From Odontesthes bonariensis (Eukaryota; Chordata; Actinopteri; Atheriniformes; Atherinopsidae), in assembly GCF_027942865.1 (NCBI RefSeq), contig NC_134507.1, positions 1,664,425-1,728,424 on the forward strand: a stretch of 64,000 nucleotides of DNA. The letters run 5' to 3'. The translations under genes and the position numbers were made by a program. This document shows positions 12,601 through 21,600 of the stretch, in pieces. The notes below the pieces were generated by a model. That model did not search any database and was not told the origin of the DNA. It saw only the letters and a program-made list of their open reading frames with translations. How positions within the stretch are numbered: position 1 is the first letter of the stretch; every line of letters starts with the position of its first letter.

Positions 12601-15600
12601 TTATATTCTCTGAACAGATCACAGATGGAAACCTTTTAACATCTATTCTGTGACTGACTGGAGTAAAGATTTTAAAGCCGGTGAGAAGTGAACCTTTGTG
12701 ACCCGTTTGATTGACAGGACTCCCCCAAAGCTCAGACCAGGAGGACGATCGAGTGCTGCAACACAGACTTCTGCAACAGGGACCTGCAGCCGACCCTGGC
12801 CCCCCAGCTTCCCATCGGTAACCCCCCCCATCAGATCAGATCAGAGTGTCTCAGGTGAGGTCAGAACTAACCGCCGTGCTGCTTTCTCTGCAGAGGGCAG
12901 CCCCCACTGGTTGGCCTTCCTCATCTCCATGACGGTGTGCTGCTGCACCCTGATCTGCGTCACCGTGGTCTGCTACTACAGGTAGGACCAGCTGAGCCCT
13001 CATTTCCCCTTTAAAACCACCTAAAAACATCTACAGGTAGGACCAGCTGAGCCCTCATTTCCCCTTTTAAAACCACCTAAAAACATCTACAGGTAGGACC
13101 AGCTGAGCCCTCATTTCCCCTTTTAAAACCACCTAAAAACATCTACAGGTAGGACCAGCTGAGCCCTCATTTCCCCTTTTAAAACCACCTAAAAACATCT
13201 ACAGGTAGGACCAGCTGAGCCCTCATTTCCCCTTTTAAAACCACCTAAAAACATCTACAGGTAGGACCAGCTGAGCCCTCATTTCCCCTTTTAAAACCAC
13301 CTAAAAACATCTACAGGTAGGACCAGCTGAGCCCTCATTTCCCCTTTTAAAACCACCTAAAAACATCTACAGGTAGGACCAGCTGAGCCCTCATTTTCCC
13401 TTTAAAACCACCTAAAAACATCTACAGGTAGGACCAGCTGAGCCCTCATTTCCCCTTTTAAAACCACCTAAAAACATCTACAGGTAGGACCAGCTGAGCC
13501 CTCATTTCCCCTTTTAAAACCACCTAAAAACATCTACAGGTAGGACCAGCTGAGCCCTCATTTCCCCTTTTAAAACCACCTAAAAACATCTACAGGTAGG
13601 ACCAGCTGAGCCCTCATTTTCCCTTTAAAACCACCTAAAAACATCTACAGGTAGGACCAGCTGAGCCCTCATTTCCCCTTTTAAAACCACCTAAAAACAT
13701 CTACAGGTAGGACCAGCTGAGCCCTCATTTCCCCTTTTAAAACCACCTAAAAACATCTACAGGTAGGACCAGCTGAGCCCTCATTTCCCCTTTAAAACCA
13801 CCTAAACACATCTACAGGTAGGACCAGCTGAGCCCTCATTTCCCCTTTTAAAACCACCTAAAAACATCTACAGGTAGGACCAGCTGAGCCCTCATTTCCC
13901 CTTTAAAACCACCTAAAAACATCTACAGGTAGGACCAGCTGAGCCCTCATTTCCCCTTTTAAAACCACCTAAAAACATCTACAGGTAGGACCAGCTGAGC
14001 CCTCATTTCCCCTTTTAAAACCACCTAAAAACATCTACAGGTAGGACCAGCTGAGCCCTCATTTCCCCTTTTAAAACCACCTAAAAACATCTACAGGTAG
14101 GACCAGCTGAGCCCTCATTTCCCCTTTAAAACCACCTAAAAACATCTACAGGTAGGACCAGCTGAGCCCTCATTTCCCCTTTAAAACCACCTAAAAACAT
14201 CTACAGGTAGGACCAGCTGAGCCCTCATTTGCCCTTTAAAACCACCTAAAAACATCTACAGGTAGGACCAGCTGAGCCCTCATTTCCCCTTTTAAAACCA
14301 CCTAAAAACATCTACAGGTAGGACCAGCTGAGCCCTCATTTCCCCTTTAAAACCACCTAAAAACATATACAGGTAGGACCAGCTGAGCCCTCATTTCCCC
14401 TTTTAAAACCACCTAAAAACATCTACAGGTAGGACCAGCTGAGCCCTCATTTCCCCTTTTAAAACCACCTAAAAACATCTACAGGTAGGACCAGCTGAGC
14501 CCTCATTTCCCCTTTTAAAACCACCTAAAAACATCTACAGGTAGGACCAGCTGAGCCCTCATTTCCCCTTTAAAACCACCTAAAAACATCTACAGGTAGG
14601 ACCAGCTGAGCCTTCATTTCCCCTTTTAAAACCACCTAAAAACATCTACAGGTAGGACCAGCTGAGCCCTCATTTCCCCTTTAAAACCACCTAAAAACAT
14701 CTACAGGTAGGACCAGCTGAGCCCTCATTTCCCCTTTTAAAACCACCTAAAAACATCTACAGGTAGGACCAGCTGAGCCTTCATTTCCCCTTTAAAACCA
14801 CCTAAAAACATCTACAGGTAGGACCAGCTGAGCCCTCATTTCCCCTTTTAAAACCACCTAAAAACATCTACAGGTAGGACCAGCTGAGCCTTCATTTCCC
14901 CTTTAAAACAACTTAAAAACATCTACAGGTAGGACCAGCTGAGCCCTCATTTCCCCTTTTAAAACCACCTAAAAACATCTACAGGTAGGACCAGCTGAGC
15001 CCTCATTTCCCCTTTAAAACAACCTAAAAACATCTACAGGTAGGACCAGCTGAGCCCTCATTTCCCCTTTTAAAACAACCTAAAAACATCTACAGGTAGG
15101 ACCAGCTGAGCCCTCATTTCCCCTTTTAAAACCACCTAAAAACATCTACAGGTAGGACCAGCTGAGCCCTCATTTCCCCTTTTAAAACCACCTAAAAACA
15201 TCTGCAGGTAGGACCAGCTGAGCCCTCATTTCCCCTTTTAAAACCACCTAAAAACATCTACAGGTAGGACCAGCTGAGCCCTCATTTCCCCTTTAAAACC
15301 ACCTAAAAACATCTACAGGTAGGACCAGCTGAGCCCTCATTTCCCTTTAAAACCACCTAAAAACATCTACAGGTAGGACCAGCTGAGCCCTCATTTCCCC
15401 TTTAAAACCACCTAAAAACATCTACAGGTAGGACCAGCTGAGCCCTCATTTCCCCTTTTAAAACCACTTAAAAACATCTACAGGTAGGACCAGCTGAGCC
15501 CTCATTTCCCCTTTTAAAACCACCTAAAAACATCTACAGGTAGGACCAGCTGAGCCCTCATTTCCCCTTTTAAAACCACTTAAAAACATCTACAGGTAGG

Positions 15601-18600
15601 ACCAGCTGAGCCTTCATTTCCCCTTTTAAAACCACCTAAAAACATCTACAGGTAGGACCAGCTGAGCCCTCATTTCCCCTTTTAAAACCACCTAAAAACA
15701 TCTACAGGTAGGACCAGCTGAGCCCTCATTTCCCCTTTTAAAACCGCCTAAAAACATCTACAGGTAGGACCAGCTGAGCCCTCATTTCCCCTTTTAAAAC
15801 CACTTAAAAACATCTACAGGTAGGACCAGCTGAGCCCTCATTTCCCCTTTTAAAACCACCTAAAAACATCTACAGGTAGGACCAGCTGAGCCCTCATTTC
15901 CCCTTTTAAAACCACCTAAAAACATCTACAGGTAGGACCAGCTGAGCCCTCATTTCCCCTTTTAAAACCACCTAAAAACATCTACAGGTAGGACCAGCTG
16001 AGCCCTCATTTCCCCTTTAAAACCACCTAAAAACATCTACAGGTAGGACCAGCTGAGCCCTCATTTCCCCTTTTAAAACCACCTAAAAACATCTACAGGT
16101 AGGACCAGCTGAGCCTTCATTTCCCCTTTTAAAACCACCTAAAAACATCTACAGGTAGGACCAGCTGAGCCCTCATTTCCCCTTTTAAAACCACCTAAAA
16201 ACATCTACAGGTAGGACCAGCTGAGCCCTCATTTCCCCTTTTAAAACCACCTAAAAACATCTACAGGTAGGACCAGCTGAGCCCTCATTTCCCCTTTAAA
16301 ACCACCTAAAAACATCTACAGGTAGGACCAGCTGAGCCCTCATTTCCCTTTTAAAACCACCTAAAAACATCTACAGGTAGGACCAGCTGAGCCCTCATTT
16401 CCCCTTTTAAAACCACCTAAAAACATCTACAGGTAGGACCAGCTGAGCCCTCATTTCCCCTTTAAAACAACCTAAAAACATCTACAGGTAGGACCAGCTG
16501 AGCCCTCATTTCCCCTTTTAAAACCACCTAAAAACATCTACAGGTAGGACCAGCTGAGCCCTCATTTCCCCTTTAAAACCACCTAAAAACATCTACAGGT
16601 AGGACCAGCTGAGCCCTCATTTCCCCTTTGAAACCACCTAAAAACATCTACAGGTAGGACCAGCTGAGCCCTCATTTCCCCTTTAAAACAACTTAAAAAC
16701 ATCTACAGGTAGGACCAGCTGAGCCCTCATTTCCCCTTTAAAACCACCTAAAAACATCTACAGGTAGGACCAGCTGAGCCCTCATTTCCCCTTTTAAAAC
16801 CACCTAAAAACATCTACAGGTAGGACCAGCTGAGCCCTCATTTCCCCTTTAAAACCACCTAAAAACATCTACAGGTAGGACCAGCTGAGCCCTCATTTCC
16901 CCTTTTAAAACCACCTAAAAACATCTACAGGTAGGACCAGCTGAGCCTTCATTTCCCCTTTAAAACCACCTAAAAACATCTACAGGTAGGACCAGCTGAG
17001 CCCTCATTTCCCCTTTTAAAACCACCTAAAAACATCTACAGGTAGGACCAGCTGAGCCCTCATTTCCCCTTTAAAACAACCTAAAAACATCTACAGGTAG
17101 GACCAGCTGAGCCCTCATTTCCCCTTTTAAAACCACCTAAAAACATCTACAGGTAGGACCAGCTGAGCCCTCATTTCCCCTTTTAAAACAACCTAAAAAC
17201 ATCTACAGGTAGGACCAGCTGAGCCCTCATTTCCCCTTTAAAACCACCTAAACACATCTACAGGTAGGACCAGCTGAGCCCTCATTTCCCCTTTTAAAAC
17301 CACCTAAAAACATCTACAGGTAGGACCAGCTGAGCCCTCATTTCCCCTTTTAAAACCGCCTAAAAACATCTACAGGTAGGACCAGCTGAGCCCTCATTTC
17401 CCCTTTTAAAACCGCCTAAAAACATCTACAGGTAGGACCAGCTGAGCCCTCATTTCCCCTTTAAAACCACCTAAAAACATCTACAGGTAGGACCAGCTGA
17501 GCCCTCATTTCCCCTTTTAAAACCGCCTAAAAACATCATACGTTAATATTTATTTCATAAATCTTTTATTCCACTTCAGTTCTGATCATAACTACCAAGT
17601 TTTCAATTATTTAAAAAAAAATGAACCCTTTAGATGCCAATTTGAACTTTTTAGCCCAAATTTTAAGCCTTTAGGTGCCAGTATTTTCAAAATATGTGGA
17701 ATTATTGAGTGGAGATAATTATGGTCTGGGATATGTCAATGATCAGCAACAACATTGATTTTTTTTAGGGACTTTTAATTCTTTTGTTATGCCTGATTTA
17801 AAGAAAAACACTAATTTCTGAAAAGGGACATTTTGAGGGTTTTTTTCTACACAATGAAAATTTGCATTGTATATGATGTGTGTTTGAAAAAATGCGTGGA
17901 ATTAGAGGAGAAAGTTCCCCCCATGTGGACAGAAATGTCCCCCATCAGGGGTAACCTCGCTTTAACAGAGCCAGCAGAGGAACTTCGGGCAGTTAGAGAC
18001 TGAAATGAAAGCCCTGGTGTTGTGCGTGTGTGTTACAGGTACAAGTGGCAGGCGGAGCGTCAGCGGTACCCCAAAGACCTGGAGCAGGAGGTCTTCATCC
18101 CGGCCGGGGAGTCGCTCAAAGACCTCATCCATCAGTCCCAGAGCTCCGGCAGCGGCTCGGGGCTCCCCCTGCTGGTACGGGCGCCTCATCGCACTCAGAA
18201 ATATCACTCTCTGTTTGTTTGTTTTATTCAGTCACACAGTAAACAACAAATGTGTTCAGTACAATCACAGCATTTTTTTAAGCGTAACGCTCATATTTAA
18301 GCCTGTCCTGTTGAACAAAATGAAGCCATCCATCAACCTATATCTTTAAAAATACTAAAGTAAGAAGAAAAATAAGAGTAAAAAGACAAAAAACAGAATT
18401 GCATCTAATAAAGTAAAAAAAAATAGAAGAATAATGAAACCAAATCATTTCCTGAATTTTAACTCGACATAAACTCCTGAATGTTGTTAGGAGTCATCGG
18501 ATTGATTTAAATTCATCAGAGCTCCTCTTTGCCATGAAAATGAGCTGACGCAACATCTGGAAACAGCCAAGCAGCAGAGAGGAACATCTGCGCCACCCTT

Positions 18601-21600
18601 TCTGGAACCAGTTCCTGCCTTTTTAAATGCTCGTGCATACGTTTTCTGTCATTAGCAGGGTGGCCGCGGGTCCTTAAAAAGTCTTAATTCCATTTTCCTG
18701 AAAATAAGACCTTAAAAAGTATTAAATTGTCTTAAATTCAGATTGCATGGGTCTTAAATATTTGTGTATTTTTCTTTTTGCTCTAAAGGAACAGTATTTA
18801 TTTTTTAAATGTTCTGAAAATATTGTAATAAATTTAATTTAGTGATGACATTTTTGTGGTCTTTTCGCATGACACACATTTAGCCGTCATTTCACCGTTT
18901 TACTGTCAGTGCGTTTACTTGGAAATACTTTGTATTTCCATCGTGCGTTTGGTCTTAAATGTCATTTAGAAGTGGTACTAAAAGGTCTTAAATGTAACTT
19001 GTTTACACCTGTATACACCCTGATTAGAAGCCACAGGAAGTGTTGATGTGAGCTTAAATGCGTTTCCCTCCTGCAGGTGCAGCGGACCATCGCCAAGCAG
19101 ATCCAGATGGTGCGTCAGATCGGGAAGGGCCGCTACGGCGAGGTGTGGCTGGGCCGCTGGCGGGGAGAGAAGGTGGCCGTCAAGGTCTTCTTCACCCGCG
19201 AGGAGGCCAGCTGGTTCAGAGAGACGGAGATCTACCAGACGGTCCTGATGAGACACGAGAACATCCTGTGTGGGTTTCACGCTCAGTTTGCATCGGATAC
19301 ACGGAGAGTCGGCAGCTTATTTCCTGCTCATTACTTCCAGGCTTCCGTAGACATTTTTCATTAGTCGAGCAGAAGAACGGGGGCTAGATCTCTGAGCTCA
19401 GAGCTTTAAGGCGAGACACTACAGGTGAATAGGGTAATATTTTAAAATAATAGATATCACCATGAAACTTCCTCAGTTGATTACTTATACAAGTATGAAA
19501 AAAAAAATGTATTGCAAGTTTTAGAAATTTGTATGTTTAATTATGCAAATGAGGCATTATCTCATTAAATATGCGCAGATTTGCATATATTTCCGGAAGC
19601 TAGATCTGAACATATGATAAAGCCAGGTGCAAAATTATTTTTTCCTTTTGTTTACACACAAAATGAAAAGAAAAGTACAGAGGGATTTCAGGATATCTGC
19701 TTTCATTTCCTAAGAAATCAAAATATACTGTCCATAGCCTAAAAAAACATCGATTTTTGCCACATTTTTTTATTATAATGTTACATAAATCAGGCCAGGA
19801 ATGATTTATCAACAAACCCTTCTGTAAATATCTTCAGAATACTGCTAAGTGTATAACTGGAGAGTTTGGTGTTAGTAGGTGCTCCATAGGCTGAGATATT
19901 GATACTGGAAAAATACAAAAAACTAATCTAGAGAAAACGGCATTTAAAGATTTAAATAGGGGAATTTAATACAACAATTGCTCAAAAACAGAGTAAATGC
20001 TCAGGCCCTTAGTAATACTAATATAGAATAAAATAATCTTATTAATAAAGAATACAAGCTCAATACAACACAGTAAAAGACATGTATGAGCAGCCGCTGT
20101 CATTAACTCGGTTTCCTAACGACAGTTTATGCTCAGGTGAGCTGCTTCCCGATGCTTCATCAGCTGATCTGATAGATTTTATTTTATTGCATCTTTCTTT
20201 TCTTTGAAAGTTGTGATGTTTTGGGGCATTTTCAGAGATTCTAAACTAAATAGCAATTTATAATAGAAGCTAAACACGGGAGCGTCTGAGCGAATCACGT
20301 TAACAGAAACGAGCAGCAGCCAATGAGATTCTGTCTTTAGCTATAAATCCGCCTTTAGACATTCCTGATTGGTTACTGATAGAAAGGAAGTGCCGTTATT
20401 TGGGTTTCATATCATTGTGCAGGAGACTCAGAGCTTTCCAACGGTACCGGTCATGACTTCAGTAAACAGGCGAAGCTCGGCATGGAATTGCTAACGTTGG
20501 AATACTAACTTTTTGGTAAATTTGGGCGAAACTCGCTGCAGCGAGCAAACAAAATGTAATAAAATAAACTTTTTAATTTATGTTTTCAACGTTTTCTTTA
20601 CAGCAGTTTGAAAGAACACATGTTGAAGGAGTAAACTGGCCCAAAATCTCAAAATTGACCACATGAAAAATCCCTGTTTTTGCCTGCCGTGTCTGGCCTT
20701 CAGAGGGAACGCCTGGAGCCTGAAGGACTGCAGCGCCGATCAATACTCCTGATTAATTTATAATCAGGGGATGATTTACACTGAGGGCGAGCGTCGCCGG
20801 CGGGCTGAGGCTGGAAGCCGTCAGACGTGCTGCAGAGGAGCGTCTGAGCAGTTTTCTTTCTGATCCATTGTGCCTCATCGATGCTGGGAGTTGGTCCCAG
20901 TTTGTGGATCAGTAGCATGAAAACCGAAGCAGATCTGTGTTAAACTTAGTCAGAATCATTGATCTGTTCGGTCTCCGATTCGCCGTAAATCTGTTCTTTA
21001 TCTCCTCGCTCGGCTTCAGGCGAGTCGGCGCCTCCTGAACCAGATTTAATCAGATCTGTGATGAAGTGACAGAAGCCTGAAGTTTTATCCAGAAACACGA
21101 GGACGTTTTCCTGCAGTCGGGCGTTGGATCTGATATGGAGCCCTTTCAGGGCCGTAACCTTAAAAAAAGTAGAGTTTTAAACTGAATTCACAGGTTTGAG
21201 CTCAGAGTTTATTTTCTACAGCCCTTTACAGACAATCCTTACGGTGCTTTACAGCAGGTAATAAATAAAAACAATAAGTAAAAACAATAAAAGAACAGTG
21301 GAAGCACTAAAATACAACAAAATCGAATAAGATAAAATAAGATAAAAGTGTCGTCATACTGCTGGGTATTAAGTTATTATCCGTGGTTTGGTGAGAAAGT
21401 TTGGTTAGTTAAGCTGTTCGGGACAAATCTTAGTGTGAGGGCGATTAAATATGAAAAAGTGTTCTCAGCCACGCCCACCGTTTCCCACAATGCAGTTCAC
21501 CCCAACATGGCGTCTTCCCGCTGGTGTTAAACTTCATCTGGAAGCTTGTGAACGCTCCGTACGCTGTGGGGTGAGCAACCTGCTCTGCCGGCTGCCACGG

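Noticed and set aside
12982-17535. Regular repeats considered as a CRISPR array
   Set aside because: No unique spacers between units, eukaryotic gene context, and units tandem without gaps.
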